From Chelatococcus caeni (GTDB lineage: Bacteria > Pseudomonadota > Alphaproteobacteria > Rhizobiales > Beijerinckiaceae): a DNA stretch of 64,000 bases. The DNA lies in contig NZ_JACIEN010000008.1 in assembly GCF_014196925.1 (NCBI RefSeq), positions 181,924 to 245,923 on the forward strand, written 5' to 3'. Under the pieces are notes generated by a model. It was not told where the DNA came from and did no database searches. It worked only from the letters and a program-made list of their open reading frames with translations. Of this stretch, positions 19,250 to 29,120 are shown in pieces. Each line of letters starts with the position of its first letter. The stretch's first letter is position 1. The translations under genes and the position numbers were made by a program.

Positions 19250-20586
19250 GCCGCCGCCACACGGTCGAAGAACTGGCGCACGTCGCCGTTCATGTGCGCC
19301 GCCTGCTCGTCGAGCGAGGACGCGAGCGTCTGCACGGTGGTGACGATGCCGCCGATGTCCTGCGCGGCGGCACGCACGGTCGCCACGGCCTCCGCCACGC
19401 CCTGCGCATCCTGCGACATCTCCTCGACCGCGGTGAGGATCGAATGGGTCGCCGCAGCCTGGTTCTCGACGGCCGCGGCAATCGCCTCGGCCGACTGCAC
19501 GACCTCGCGGATGACGGTGCCGATGCCGTCGAGATCACCGACGGTGGCCCGCGTCGCCTGCTGGATGGCCGCGATCTGGTCGGAAATCTCCTGGGTGGCC
19601 TTGGCGGTCTGCGTCGACAGCGTCTTGACCTCGCGCGCCACCACGGCGAAGCCGAGCCCGGCCTCGCCTGCGCGCGCCGCCTCGATGGTGGCGTTGAGGG
19701 CGAGAAGGTTCGTCTGCCGGGCGATGCCGCCGATGAGCTCGACGATGGAGCCGATGCGCTCGGTGACCTCGGCGAGGCCGCGCACGCCGGCGTCGGCCGC
19801 CTTGGCCTGTTCCGCGGCCTTGCCGGCGATCTCGTAGGCGCGCTGGGCATAGCCTTCGACGGTCTCGATGGACCTCGCCATCGTGCCTGCCGCAGCCGCA
19901 CCGCGGGCCGCCCGCTCCGCCATTTCCTCGGCGGTCATCGTCATGCTGTCGGCCTGCTCGCTCGTGCGGCCGGTCGCCGCGCCGAGCTGCTCGGACGCGC
20001 CGCGCATGACGTGCGCCGCCTGGTTGAGCGCCGAAAGGCTCTGCGAGAAGGTCTGATCGAAGATGCCGATCTCGCCGGTCAGCCGCGTACGGCGCTCCTC
20101 GCCTGCGGTCAGCAAGGTCTCGTGATAGACGGAGACCGCGATGCCCATGTCGAACATCACCGCGCTGCCGACGGCGCTAGCGAGCCGCGCCAGCCGGCCC
20201 GAACGCAGCCGCGTCTCCTGCGCGAGCACGGTCGTCAGCTCGGCGAGGATGACGCTGTAGCCGCCGATGTACCAGTCGGGCTCGACGCCGACGCGCACAT
20301 GGGCCACGGCCACGGCCCGCACGCTCGTGAGATAGCTTTCATCGAAGCCCGAGGTGAAGAGCCGGCGCCAGTGCTCGGCTTGCAGCTTGGCGAGCCGGTC
20401 CTGCCGCTTGTCGACGAGCCGCGCCGTCATCGGGAATTTGGCGAGATGCCGGTAGAAGTCGCTGATGATGCGCGGCATGTGGGGCGCGATGAGACCCCAG
20501 GCGGTCTCGAGGTCACCGCGCACCGCAGCGTCGATCTTGTAGAAGGCCAGGCGCTCGTTCAGGGAAAGAACCGCTTCGGACATCAT
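19246..20586 (-). CDS. globin-coupled methyl-accepting chemotaxis protein (soluble aerotaxis-type sensor)
   Basis: 446 residues without membrane segments: an N-terminal protoglobin-type sensor domain (about 1-170) with candidate proximal haem ligand His96 in [18 protein letters not shown], then a chemoreceptor signalling domain with tip [19 protein letters not shown] and [15 protein letters not shown]. HemAT-like receptors of this design sense oxygen or other gases in the cytoplasm. It lies 91 bases after cheR on the same strand and overlaps the heparinase-like gene by four bases. The start is one of two consecutive ATGs (20586 or 20583). Confidence 0.92.
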   Translation of the reverse strand: MMSEAVLSLNERLAFYKIDAAVRGDLETAWGLIAPHMPRIISDFYRHLAKFPMTARLVDKRQDRLAKLQAEHWRRLFTSGFDESYLTSVRAVAVAHVRVGVEPDWYIGGYSVILAELTTVLAQETRLRSGRLARLASAVGSAVMFDMGIAVSVYHETLLTAGEERRTRLTGEIGIFDQTFSQSLSALNQAAHVMRGASEQLGAATGRTSEQADSMTMTAEEMAERAARGAAAAGTMARSIETVEGYAQRAYEIAGKAAEQAKAADAGVRGLAEVTERIGSIVELIGGIARQTNLLALNATIEAARAGEAGLGFAVVAREVKTLSTQTAKATQEISDQIAAIQQATRATVGDLDGIGTVIREVVQSAEAIAAAVENQAAATHSILTAVEEMSQDAQGVAEAVATVRAAAQDIGGIVTTVQTLASSLDEQAAHMNGDVRQFFDRVAAA

Positions 20587-20677
20587 TCCTACCACGCGAA
20601 CTCGTCCCGCGCGCCGCGGCAAGTCGCGGCGGTGAGCGGGAACGGAAAGGGGGAAAGGGGCGGCAGGGCGGCGGCCA

Positions 20678-21508
20678 TCATGCCGTGGCCTCCGCCAGCC
20701 GGTTGGCCACATAAAGCCCGGGCCGCCCCGAGGCGGACCGGAAGGCATCGGAGATGCCCATCACCGTCTCGGCTGCGCCGAGAACCAGGTAGCCGTCGGG
20801 CGCGAGCACCTTCGCCATGCGCGAAAGCACGTCCGCCTTCGTCGGGATGTCGAAGTAGATGAGCACGTTGCGGCAGAAGATGATGTCGAACGTGCCGAGC
20901 CCGGCGAAGGACTGCAGCAGATTGAACTGCCGGAACTGCACCATCGCCCGGATCTCCGGGCGGATCTGCCACTGGTCGCCCTTCTGCTCGAAGTACTTGA
21001 GCAGGTACTGGATGGGCAGCCCGCGCTGCACCTCGAAGGCCGAATAGAGCCCCGCCTGCGCCCGCTCCAGCACGTGGCCGGCAAGGTCCGTCGCCAGGAT
21101 CTCGACCGTGACGCCCGGCAGGAGATGCGCGTTCTCCTTCAGCGTCATCGCCAGGGAATAGGGCTCCTGCCCCGTCGATGCGGCGGCGCACCAGACGCGG
21201 ATGCGCCGCGAGCCGCGCCGGTCGATGAGGTTCGGCACCACGAAGGAGACGAAGGTCTCGAACGGCGTCTTGTCGCGGAAGAAGGAGGATTCGTTCGTCG
21301 TCATCGCCTCGACGACGGCATCCGCCACCGCGCCCGAAGGAGCGGCGCGCAGGCGCGTCACGAGCTGCTCGACGCCGACGAGCCCCACCTTGCGCGCCAC
21401 GGGCGCAAGGCGGCTCTCGATGAGATACTGCTTCTCCTGCGACAGGTTGAGGCCCGAGCGCTGCTTGAGGAAGTGCTGCAGGAATTCGTAATCGCCGGCC
21501 GCAATCAT
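20678..21508 (-). CDS. cheR: CheR chemoreceptor glutamate methyltransferase
   Basis: 276 residues: an N-terminal all-helical domain (about 1-75) and a SAM-dependent methyltransferase domain with [18 protein letters not shown] (SAM-binding loop), ILATDL and [13 protein letters not shown]. It methylates receptor glutamates to tune chemotactic adaptation. Its ATG overlaps the cheB stop by four bases. Confidence 0.96.
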   Translation of the reverse strand: MIAAGDYEFLQHFLKQRSGLNLSQEKQYLIESRLAPVARKVGLVGVEQLVTRLRAAPSGAVADAVVEAMTTNESSFFRDKTPFETFVSFVVPNLIDRRGSRRIRVWCAAASTGQEPYSLAMTLKENAHLLPGVTVEILATDLAGHVLERAQAGLYSAFEVQRGLPIQYLLKYFEQKGDQWQIRPEIRAMVQFRQFNLLQSFAGLGTFDIIFCRNVLIYFDIPTKADVLSRMAKVLAPDGYLVLGAAETVMGISDAFRSASGRPGLYVANRLAEATA

Positions 21509-22677
21509 GCTCTACCTCCGACGATCAGCTGGCTGACCCTGGGACCGATGTCCTCGATCGGCAACACGCCCGCGCAGGCCCCGGCGGCGATCGCCGCGCC
21601 CGGCATGCCCCACACGACGCTCGTCGCCTCGTTCTGCGCGATGACGTTGCCACCCGCATCGGCGATGGCGAGCGCGCCCTTGGCGCCGTCGCTGCCCATG
21701 CCGGTCAGGATGACCCCGAGCGCCGCCGAGCCGAAGACCCGCGCGACGGACTCGAACATCGGGTCGACGGCCGGCCGGCAGAAATGCACGGGCGGCGCGT
21801 CCGACAGGCGGATGACGGGCTTCTCGCCCACCTTCTCGACCAGCATGTGCCGGCCGCCGGGCGCCACATAGATGCGCCCCGCCGCCAGCGGCTCGCCGTC
21901 GACGCCCTCCGCCGCCTCGCGGTTGGCCGTGCGGCCGAGGTGCTGGGCGAGGATGGTCGTGAAGGTCGGCGGCATGTGCTGGACGATGAGGACCGGCAGC
22001 CGCGCGAGTGCCTGCCCTGCCCCTTGCAGGAACTGCATCAGCGCCTGCGGTCCGCCGGTGGAGCTGCCGATGCACAGGACCCGCGCGGGAATACCCGTGT
22101 AGGCCCTGAGCTTCTCCGTTCCCCGCGGCGGCTGCGGCCGCGGCTGGAAAGCCGGCGCCGCAGGTGCCGGCGCCGGGGTGGCCGGCTTGACGGCGGGGGC
22201 GCCGAGCGGCAGGCGCAGGCCCGCCGCCGAGCGGGTGCGCAGCCGCTGGCCGAGATGGCGCACCTTCTCCACGAGCTCGCGGCGGAAGTCGGCCGAGGTG
22301 GCGAGCCGGCCCGTCGGGTCCGGCTTCGGCACATAGTCGGCAGCGCCGAGCGCCAGCGCCCTGAGGCTCGTCTCCGCGCCCCGCTGCGACAGCGTCGAGG
22401 CGACGAGCACGACGGTGTCGGGCTTGGCCTTGAGGAGGAGCGGCAGGGCCGTGAGCCCGTCCATCTCCGGCATCTCGATGTCGAGGATCACCACGTCCGG
22501 CCGCGACTGCGTCATGTCCTGCGCGGCGAGGCGGCCGTGCCGGTGGGTGGCGACGACGACGAAATCCTGCTCTTCCTCCAGCCAGCGCGACACGAGCCCG
22601 CGCACGATCGCCGAATCGTCGACGATCATGACCCGGATCTGATCACCCGCCGTGGCGGCTCCCGTGACACCCGTCAT
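21505..22677 (-). CDS. cheB: CheB chemotaxis methylesterase/deamidase
   Basis: 390 residues: a receiver domain (about 13-130) with acidic pair D20-D21 and phosphoacceptor D66 in ILDIEMPEMDG, a Pro/Ala-rich linker (about 160-195), and a CheB esterase domain with GSSTGGPQALM (catalytic Ser), VQHMPPTF (catalytic His) and LTGMGSDGAKG (catalytic Asp). It removes receptor methyl groups when phosphorylated by CheA. Overlaps cheY and cheR by four bases each. Confidence 0.96.
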   Translation of the reverse strand: MTGVTGAATAGDQIRVMIVDDSAIVRGLVSRWLEEEQDFVVVATHRHGRLAAQDMTQSRPDVVILDIEMPEMDGLTALPLLLKAKPDTVVLVASTLSQRGAETSLRALALGAADYVPKPDPTGRLATSADFRRELVEKVRHLGQRLRTRSAAGLRLPLGAPAVKPATPAPAPAAPAFQPRPQPPRGTEKLRAYTGIPARVLCIGSSTGGPQALMQFLQGAGQALARLPVLIVQHMPPTFTTILAQHLGRTANREAAEGVDGEPLAAGRIYVAPGGRHMLVEKVGEKPVIRLSDAPPVHFCRPAVDPMFESVARVFGSAALGVILTGMGSDGAKGALAIADAGGNVIAQNEATSVVWGMPGAAIAAGACAGVLPIEDIGPRVSQLIVGGRA

Positions 22678-23084
22678 GCGAGCGGCTTTCCGGCATCGGC
22701 GAGAGCCTCGGCCTCCGCATCGATGAGGCCGACCTCCTGGAACTTGTAGGCCAGGATCTCCCGATCGAAGGGCTTCATGATGTACTCGTCCGCCCCTGCG
22801 ATGAGCGCCCGCGCGATATGGCCGGGATGGTTCTCCGTCGTGCAGAACACGATCTTGGGCCTGGTGCCGCCCTCAAGGGCGCGCACCGCCTCGAGGAACT
22901 GCGGCCCGTCGACCACCGGCATGTTCCAGTCGAGCAGGATCGCGTCCGGCATCGTCACGATGCAATGGTCGAGCGCCTCCTGCCCGTTGCCCGCCTCGCT
23001 CACCTCGAAGGACAGTTCCTCGAGGATCTTGCGCGCCACCTTCCGGATGAAGGGGGAATCGTCGACCACCAGACACGTTTTCAT
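22674..23084 (-). CDS. cheY: CheY-type single-domain response regulator
   Basis: 136 residues, a stand-alone receiver with D8-D9 in VVDDS, phosphoacceptor D52 in LLDWNMP, the switch Thr in FCTTEN and Lys in YIMKPFD. It probably carries the signal from CheA to the flagellar motor. A 15-residue acidic C-terminal tail follows the domain. The gene starts 38 bases after cheW and overlaps cheB by four. Confidence 0.94.
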   Translation of the reverse strand: MKTCLVVDDSPFIRKVARKILEELSFEVSEAGNGQEALDHCIVTMPDAILLDWNMPVVDGPQFLEAVRALEGGTRPKIVFCTTENHPGHIARALIAGADEYIMKPFDREILAYKFQEVGLIDAEAEALADAGKPLA

Positions 23085-23122
23085 CAGCCGCCTCTATACT
23101 CATCGGCTCCGACTGCTGCGGC

Positions 23123-23599
23123 TCAGGCCGCCATCGCCCCCTGCCGCAGGGACAGGACGCGCTCGACGTCGAGAATGACCATCAGCTCGCTGTCCAGCCG
23201 GTGGATGCCGTCGGCCACCTGCGCCCAGCGCGGATCGAGATTCATGGGGTTGGGCTCGCGCGTCGAGCTGTCGAGCGCCAGCACCTCGCCGACCGTGTCG
23301 ATGATGAGTCCATAGGACTCACCCTTGTAGTCGATGCCCACGGCCATCGGCTGCAGGGTGTCGGTCGCGTCGGGAAAATCGAGCAGCCGGCGCATGTTGA
23401 TCGTCGTCACGATGCGCCCGCGCAGGTTGAGCACGCCCTCCACGGCGCGCGGCGCCCGCGGCACGCGCGTCGTGCGCTCGGGCATGAAGACGTCGTGCAC
23501 GGAGAGGATGGGCAGGCCGAAGAGCTGCCCGGCGATGCGCACGGTGACGTACTGGATGGTGTCGGCGGGCTTGCCCGCCGCCTCGATCGGCTTGGTCAT
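23123..23599 (-). CDS. cheW: CheW coupling protein
   Basis: 158 residues, a single CheW domain (TIQYVTVRIAGQLFGLPI, GVLNLRGRIVTTINMRRLL, YGLIIDTVGEVL) that joins CheA to receptors at arrays. The start MTKPIEAAG overlaps the cheA stop by four bases; the upstream extension is out-of-frame cheA sequence. Confidence 0.95.
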   Translation of the reverse strand: MTKPIEAAGKPADTIQYVTVRIAGQLFGLPILSVHDVFMPERTTRVPRAPRAVEGVLNLRGRIVTTINMRRLLDFPDATDTLQPMAVGIDYKGESYGLIIDTVGEVLALDSSTREPNPMNLDPRWAQVADGIHRLDSELMVILDVERVLSLRQGAMAA

Positions 23600-26337
23600 G
23601 CGGCCACCTCCTGCTGGATCCCGGCGAACTCCTTGAGCGCCTCGAGGAGGCCGGGCTTGTCGAACTTGGCGATGTAGTCGGAGAAGCCGACGGAACGGCC
23701 GCGCTCGATCGCCTCGGGCGTGCACAGGCCGGAGAGCGCGATGATCGGCAGCCCCTCCATGCGCGGGTCGCGGCGCAGGTGGCCGGCGAACTCGAAGCCG
23801 TCCATGTGCGGCATCTCGATGTCGGTGACGACGACGTCGAACATGGCGCCCCGCTCGAAGAGCTGCAGGGCGGCGACCGCCGAGTCGCTCAGCGTCACGT
23901 CATAGCCGGCAGCCTTGAGGGCCGGGCCGAGCATGTTGCGGAAGAAGGCGCTGTCGTCGACGAGCAGCAGGCTGCGCCGCTCCGGCGCGCCCTGCATCGC
24001 GCCGCGGCGATGGAACCAGTCCTTGAAGCCCATCGGCAGGTAATGGGCGATGTCGATGATCTCGGTCGTCTGGCCGCGCACCACGCCCGACCCGAGGATG
24101 CCGGGCATCTCCGAGGCGAGGGTGACCTCGAACTGCTCCTCGACGATGTCGATGATCTCGTCGACCATGAGGCCGACGGAGCGGCCGGAATCCGAGAATA
24201 CGAGCACCGGCTGCGTGCCGCCCTCGCGCTGCTCGATGCGCTCGTTGACGGGCACGAGCGGCATGAGCGAGCCGCGGTACTGCACGACCTGCCGCCCCGT
24301 CGCGCGCTCGATCTTCTCGACCGGCAGCTCCTCGAGGCGGGTGACGAGCGACAGCGGCACCGCCTTCGGCTCGGCCCCGCCGGCGCGGAAGAGCAGCAAC
24401 GCCACCGTGTTTCCCTTGCCGGCGGCACGCTCGGCGTCGATGCCGGCCACCTCGCCCGAGCCGAGCGTCGCCGAATGCGCCACCGCCTGCGCGATGCCGT
24501 TCGGGTCGATGATCATGATGACGCTGCCGTCACCGAGGATCGTGTTGCCCGAGAACATCGACAGGTGCCTGAGCAGCGTCGACATCGGCTTCACCACGAT
24601 TTCCTCGGTGTGGAAGACCGCGTCCACCACGATGCCGAAGGTCTGGTTGCCGACCTGCATGACGACGATGAAGCCCTGCTCGCCCTGCTCCACGCCGGAC
24701 GCTCCGCCCTCCGGCTCGGCCGTGCCGAGCAGCTCGGCGAGCGGGATGACCGGCAGGAGCTTGTTGCGCAGCCGGAGCACCGGCGTGTTCTTGATGCGCT
24801 CGATACGGTGGCCGGACTTGTGATGCACCCGCACCAGCTCCATCACCGCCAGCTGCGGGATGGCGAAGCGGTCGCCCGCCGCCTCGACGATGAGCGCCGA
24901 GACGATGGCGAGCGTCAGCGGGATCTTGATGACGAAGGTGGTGCCGCGCCCGAGCACGGAGCGCACGTCGATGGTGCCGCCGATGATCTCGATATTGTTG
25001 CGCACCACGTCCATGCCGACGCCGCGGCCCGACACGCTCGTGATCTTGGCGGCGGTCGAGAAGCCGGCGTGGAAGATGAACTTGTGGATCTGCGCCTCGC
25101 TCATCTTCTCGAGCTCGGCCTCGGTGGCGAGGCCGTTCTCCAGCGCCTTGGCGCGGATGCGCGCCACGTCGAGCCCGCGCCCGTCGTCCGCGATCTCGAT
25201 GATGATGTGTCCGCCCTCGTGATAGGCGGAGAGGCGGATCTTGCCGCGCTCCGGCTTGCCGGCGGCGCGGCGGCCTTCCGACGTCTCGAGGCCGTGGTCC
25301 GCCGAATTGCGCACCATGTGCGTCAGCGGATCCTTGATCAGGTCGAGGATCTGCCGGTCGAGCTCGGTCTCGGCGCCGACCATCTCGAGGTCGATCTGCT
25401 TGCCGAGTTCCTGGGCGAGGTCGCGCACGATGCGCGGCAGCTTCTGCCAGGCGTTGCCGATGGGCTGCATGCGCGTCTTCATGACGCCTTCCTGCAGCTC
25501 GGCCGTGACGTTGGACAGGCGCTGCAGCGGCACCTTGAACTCGGTGTCGCCCTGGCGGCGGGCGATCTCCATGAGCTGGTTGCGCGTCAGCACCAGTTCC
25601 GAGACCATTGTCATCAGCTTTTCGAGCGTGTCGACATTGACCCGCAGCGACTGCGAGGAGACCGAGCCCTTGCCGGAGCCGCCCTGCTCGTCGCCCTCGG
25701 CGACGGGCGCCTTGGCCTCGGCCTTGGGAGCGGGCTTCGCCTCGGTCTTGGTCTCGACCTCGGGCGCCGGCGGAGCCTTGGCTGCGGGCTTGGTGACGGG
25801 CTTCGGCCGCGGCACTTCAGCCTCCGCCTCGCGGAAGGCGCGCTCGATCTCGTCGAGCGAATCCTCCCCCGGCAGCAGCTCGCGCTCCAGCACCTGGTCG
25901 CTCAGCGTGCCGACGGAGACCTTGCGCTGGGGAGCTGGCGCAGGCTCCGGCGGAGCCGGCGGCCCGAAGGCCAGTGCCTCGAGCGGGGCGATGAGATCGT
26001 CGTCGGTGCCGACCGGCTCCTGACCGACGTTGTTCTCGAGCTCGACGAGCAGTTCCTTCACCCGGTCGATGGTGCGCAGGATGAGCCCGACCGCCTCCGT
26101 CGTGACCGGCGCCCCCTCGCGGAACTTGCCCATGAGGGTTTCCGCGGCATGAGCCAGCGCACCGAGGCGCGGCAGGCCGAGGAAGCCGCACGTCCCCTTG
26201 ATGGTGTGGACGAGGCGAAAGATGTTGTCGAGAACCTGAGCGTTGTTGGGGTCCCGCTCGAACTTCACGAGTTCGACGTCAACGACGTCGATGTTCTCGT
26301 TCGTCTCGGTCAGAAACTCCCGAAGCAGATCGTCCAT
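23596..26337 (-). CDS. cheA: CheA hybrid chemotaxis kinase with second CheW-like and receiver domains
   Basis: 913 residues: an HPt domain with phospho-His44 in LVHTIKGTCGFLGL, an Ala/Pro/Lys-rich linker (about 170-235) instead of an obvious P2, dimerisation domain, HATPase with N-box HMVRNSADHGLE and ADDGRGLD, a P5 CheW-like domain, a second CheW-like domain (about 650-780), and a C-terminal receiver (about 795-910) with VVVTDIEMPHMDG. It autophosphorylates in response to receptors and passes phosphate to CheY and CheB. The extra receiver could act as a phosphate sink or modulator. The start MDDLLREFL lacks a striking ribosome site. Confidence 0.95.
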   Translation of the reverse strand: MDDLLREFLTETNENIDVVDVELVKFERDPNNAQVLDNIFRLVHTIKGTCGFLGLPRLGALAHAAETLMGKFREGAPVTTEAVGLILRTIDRVKELLVELENNVGQEPVGTDDDLIAPLEALAFGPPAPPEPAPAPQRKVSVGTLSDQVLERELLPGEDSLDEIERAFREAEAEVPRPKPVTKPAAKAPPAPEVETKTEAKPAPKAEAKAPVAEGDEQGGSGKGSVSSQSLRVNVDTLEKLMTMVSELVLTRNQLMEIARRQGDTEFKVPLQRLSNVTAELQEGVMKTRMQPIGNAWQKLPRIVRDLAQELGKQIDLEMVGAETELDRQILDLIKDPLTHMVRNSADHGLETSEGRRAAGKPERGKIRLSAYHEGGHIIIEIADDGRGLDVARIRAKALENGLATEAELEKMSEAQIHKFIFHAGFSTAAKITSVSGRGVGMDVVRNNIEIIGGTIDVRSVLGRGTTFVIKIPLTLAIVSALIVEAAGDRFAIPQLAVMELVRVHHKSGHRIERIKNTPVLRLRNKLLPVIPLAELLGTAEPEGGASGVEQGEQGFIVVMQVGNQTFGIVVDAVFHTEEIVVKPMSTLLRHLSMFSGNTILGDGSVIMIIDPNGIAQAVAHSATLGSGEVAGIDAERAAGKGNTVALLLFRAGGAEPKAVPLSLVTRLEELPVEKIERATGRQVVQYRGSLMPLVPVNERIEQREGGTQPVLVFSDSGRSVGLMVDEIIDIVEEQFEVTLASEMPGILGSGVVRGQTTEIIDIAHYLPMGFKDWFHRRGAMQGAPERRSLLLVDDSAFFRNMLGPALKAAGYDVTLSDSAVAALQLFERGAMFDVVVTDIEMPHMDGFEFAGHLRRDPRMEGLPIIALSGLCTPEAIERGRSVGFSDYIAKFDKPGLLEALKEFAGIQQEVAA

Positions 26338-26474
26338 GCGCCCAACTCCCCAAAGCCCGCCGTGCGGCCTGCCCGCCCGGCGCCGGAGGGATGCCGGCCA
26401 TCTCGGCCCGCGCATCCGCCCCCTTCCCGTTCAGCCCGACCGGAGCCCCGCTCCGGCCTCTCAACCCGTACCGA

Positions 26475-28148
26475 TCAGGCCGCTCGCACCCGCGCGATGA
26501 AGCGGTCCACTTCCTCGCGCAGCCGCCCGGCCTGGTCCGTCAGCTCGCTCGCCGCGCTGACGATCTCCGACGACACGCGCCCGGTGTCGGCCGCGGCGTG
26601 CGTCACGCCCGAGATATGCGCCGAGACTTCCTGCGTGCCCTGCGCCGCCTGCTGGACGTTGCGGGCGATCTCGCCCGTCGCCGCGCCCTGCTCCTCGACG
26701 GAGGAGGCGATCGTCGCCGAGATCTCGTCGATGCGCGCGATCGTCTCGGAGATGCCCTCGATGGCCCGCACGACGTCGCCGGTCGCACCCTGGACCGCGC
26801 CGATCTGGGCCGAGATCTCCTCGGTCGCCTTGGCCGTCTGGGCCGCAAGGTTCTTCACCTCCATGGCGACGACCGCGAAGCCCCGCCCCGCCTCGCCCGC
26901 ACGCGCCGCCTCGATGGTGGCGTTGAGGGCAAGGAGGTTCGTCTGCGCCGCCACGTCGTTGATGAGGCGGATGACCTCGCCGATGCGCTGGGCGCTGTCG
27001 TCGAGGCCGCGCACCACCGAGACGGTGGAGCCCGCCTGCTGCGCGCCTTCGCTGGCGATGGCGGCGGCGTTCGTGACCTGGTGGCCGATCTCGCGAATGG
27101 ATGCGGAGAGCTGCTCGGCGGCCGAGGCGACCGTGTGCACGTTGTTGGTCGCCTGGTCCGACGCCGAGGAGACCGCGAGCGACTTGTGGTTCGTCTCCTC
27201 GGCCGCGGCGTTCATCGCCGCCGCATTCTGCTCGAGCTGGGCCGCCGCCGCCGAGACCGACCGCACGACGCCCATGACCTGCGCCTCGAAGGCGTCCGCA
27301 AGCTCGTTCAGCATCGCGCGCTTGCGCTCTTCGGCGCGCGCATCGGCTTCGGCCTGCTCGGCCTTCAGCCGCTCGCCCTCGAGAAGCGCCTCGCGGAAAT
27401 GCTCTGTGGCGCCCCAGATCGCTCCCACTTCGTCGCGCGAGCGGCGCGTCTCGATCTCGACATCGTACTCGCCGGCGGCCATCTGCTGCAGCACGCCCGT
27501 GACACGGCGCAGCGGCCGGCTGAGGAGGAAGGTGCCGATCCAGGCGGCGAGGCCGGCGCCGAGCAGGAGGCCGATGGCCGCGGTGCCGACGACGAGGCCC
27601 ATCATGCGTGACTGGAAGTCGCGCATGTTGCCGCGGACCCGGTCGAGCTGGCCGAGGATGCCGTCGACCTGCTGGTCGAGCGATGCCTGGAATTCCTTGC
27701 GGTTGCGGCGGTTGGTCTCGTTGTTGCCCTGCTCGTTCGCCGCCGAGGGCGAGACATCGACGCCGAGCCGCGCCGTCTCGAGCCGGAACGTGCGGAACTC
27801 CGCCGCGCGCGCGGCCATCTCCTCGAAGCTGCCGAGCCGGTCCGGCGGCACGAGATGGCGCCAGTCCGCCAGCGTCTTCTCGATCTCCTCGAGGTGCTTG
27901 CGGATGCCGTCGGCGAACTGCACCGCGGAATCGCTCGTCTCCGACATGTAGATGCCGCGCGAGTCCATGACGACCGCCGTGATGAGGCGGTTCAGATGCT
28001 CCGCGTAATAGGCACGCTGAGCGGTCTGGTTGAGCAGAGTGCTTTGATCGTCGTATTGCCGGAGCGCATGGATCGCCATCGCCGCGACCATCACCGCCAC
28101 GCCACCCATGATTGCGACAATCGCGTATATCTTGCCGGAGATCTTCAT
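26475..28148 (-). CDS. methyl-accepting chemotaxis protein with helical-bundle periplasmic sensor
   Basis: 557 residues: membrane helix 1 (about 8-28), a periplasmic helical region (about 30-185, four-helix-bundle type), membrane helix 2 (about 190-213), HAMP, and a signalling domain with tip [19 protein letters not shown] and [18 protein letters not shown]. Its signalling half is very close to that of the Cache receptor encoded at 13602-15335. It is transcribed just before cheA (137-base gap). GCGGGG lies upstream of the ATG. Ligand unknown. Confidence 0.93.
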   Translation of the reverse strand: MKISGKIYAIVAIMGGVAVMVAAMAIHALRQYDDQSTLLNQTAQRAYYAEHLNRLITAVVMDSRGIYMSETSDSAVQFADGIRKHLEEIEKTLADWRHLVPPDRLGSFEEMAARAAEFRTFRLETARLGVDVSPSAANEQGNNETNRRNRKEFQASLDQQVDGILGQLDRVRGNMRDFQSRMMGLVVGTAAIGLLLGAGLAAWIGTFLLSRPLRRVTGVLQQMAAGEYDVEIETRRSRDEVGAIWGATEHFREALLEGERLKAEQAEADARAEERKRAMLNELADAFEAQVMGVVRSVSAAAAQLEQNAAAMNAAAEETNHKSLAVSSASDQATNNVHTVASAAEQLSASIREIGHQVTNAAAIASEGAQQAGSTVSVVRGLDDSAQRIGEVIRLINDVAAQTNLLALNATIEAARAGEAGRGFAVVAMEVKNLAAQTAKATEEISAQIGAVQGATGDVVRAIEGISETIARIDEISATIASSVEEQGAATGEIARNVQQAAQGTQEVSAHISGVTHAAADTGRVSSEIVSAASELTDQAGRLREEVDRFIARVRAA

Positions 28149-28209
28149 GTGCCCCGCTTTCCCGTTCTGGAAGAACGTACTCATTGCACGCTCGACATGA
28201 GGCTTCGCC

Positions 28210-28662
28210 CTACGGCCTCATCTCGTCTTTCTTGATGTAGTTGATTTCTTCGATGAGAACGTCGCGAACGATCGGACTACCGATCCTCTCGTTGGTCCGG
28301 TCCTTGATCACCTGCAGCAGTTCGGCCAGGTTCTGCCGCGAGAGGTTCCGGAAATCGATGCGATCCTCCGCGTAGATACGGCGGAAAGCCTCGTCGATCA
28401 GGAAGGGATCGGGCGGCACCGACATCTCGCGCAGCGTGCCCGCATCCGCCGTGAAGATGAGCTGGGTGACGATGTAGCCCTGGAGCTCGCCATCGAGGAT
28501 GACGGGCACGTTCATCGGCGCCAGCTTCTTGTACTCAAGGCCTTCGAGATAGGTCTGCTGCGTGCCGAGCGGATTGCCGCCCGCGACCCAGTAGGCGGTC
28601 GCGTAGCTCGACATCAGGGCGATGGCGGCCACCCAGAACCCGGTCAGCAGCAGACGCATCAT
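28210..28662 (-). CDS. flagellar-locus membrane protein with FliL-like topology
   Basis: 150 residues: a very short cytoplasmic start, one membrane helix (about 5-24) and a periplasmic domain. The C-terminal half ([26 protein letters not shown] ... [11 protein letters not shown]) recalls the periplasmic part of FliL, but the match is only by general pattern and I do not assign it. It overlaps the FlgN-like gene by four bases and lies in the same operon, 61 bases before a chemoreceptor, so a basal-body or motor role is likely. A separate, clear fliL is at 50012-50509. Confidence 0.55.
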   Translation of the reverse strand: MMRLLLTGFWVAAIALMSSYATAYWVAGGNPLGTQQTYLEGLEYKKLAPMNVPVILDGELQGYIVTQLIFTADAGTLREMSVPPDPFLIDEAFRRIYAEDRIDFRNLSRQNLAELLQVIKDRTNERIGSPIVRDVLIEEINYIKKDEMRP

Positions 28663-29120
28663 CGGGCGGAACCCTGGAGATGGCCGGCGGGGTTGTAGGT
28701 GCCGTCAGAATCCTCGGCGCGGATCGAGGCGGCGACGATCTCGGCCACCTCGTTCATGGCGCGCAGGTTGAGCTCGAGCACCGCGTGGTTGCGGGCGAGC
28801 TTCTGGCGCACGCCGCTCATGCGGTCGATGACCTGCCGCTCCATCGGCTCCTGGTCGACCACCTTCATGAGCCGGCTCAGCTCGAGCAGGATCTGGCTCT
28901 TGCGCCGGTTGGTCTCGTCGAGATCGATGTCGTGGTGCGTCTCGAGTGCACGGGTCTCGACGTCGACGACGAACTCCAGCCGTTCCATGGCCCGCAGCAG
29001 GGCCGTTCCCGTGGCGGACACCCGCGGCCCGGCGGGGGGAAGGATGCTCGCCTCGCCGCGGCGCTCGGCAGCGTCGAGTCCCTCGCCGGCCTCGGACCCG
29101 TTCACATCATCGAACGTCAT
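28659..29120 (-). CDS. FlgN-like flagellar export chaperone (putative)
   Basis: 153 residues with a charged disordered N-terminus and long helices from about 35 onward. The helical part holds RRKSQILLELSRLM and ARNHAVLELNLRAMNEVAEIV followed by SDGTYNPAG; that spacing and the terminal GTY are seen in FlgN-type chaperones, which hold FlgK and FlgL before export. The assignment rests on this pattern and on position between a rod-binding protein gene and a membrane protein gene, each overlapping by four bases. Confidence 0.6.
   Translation of the reverse strand: MTFDDVNGSEAGEGLDAAERRGEASILPPAGPRVSATGTALLRAMERLEFVVDVETRALETHHDIDLDETNRRKSQILLELSRLMKVVDQEPMERQVIDRMSGVRQKLARNHAVLELNLRAMNEVAEIVAASIRAEDSDGTYNPAGHLQGSAR

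Noticed and set aside
16376..19837. Open frame of 1153 codons on the plus strand opposite the heparinase-like gene
   Set aside because: A shadow of the minus-strand gene with biased composition, no ribosome site and no recognisable motif.
23779..27951. Open frame of 1390 codons on the plus strand opposite cheA and a chemoreceptor
   Set aside because: It is antisense to well-supported genes and its product is Arg/His/Asp/Leu-rich low-complexity sequence with no family pattern, as expected from GC-rich third positions.
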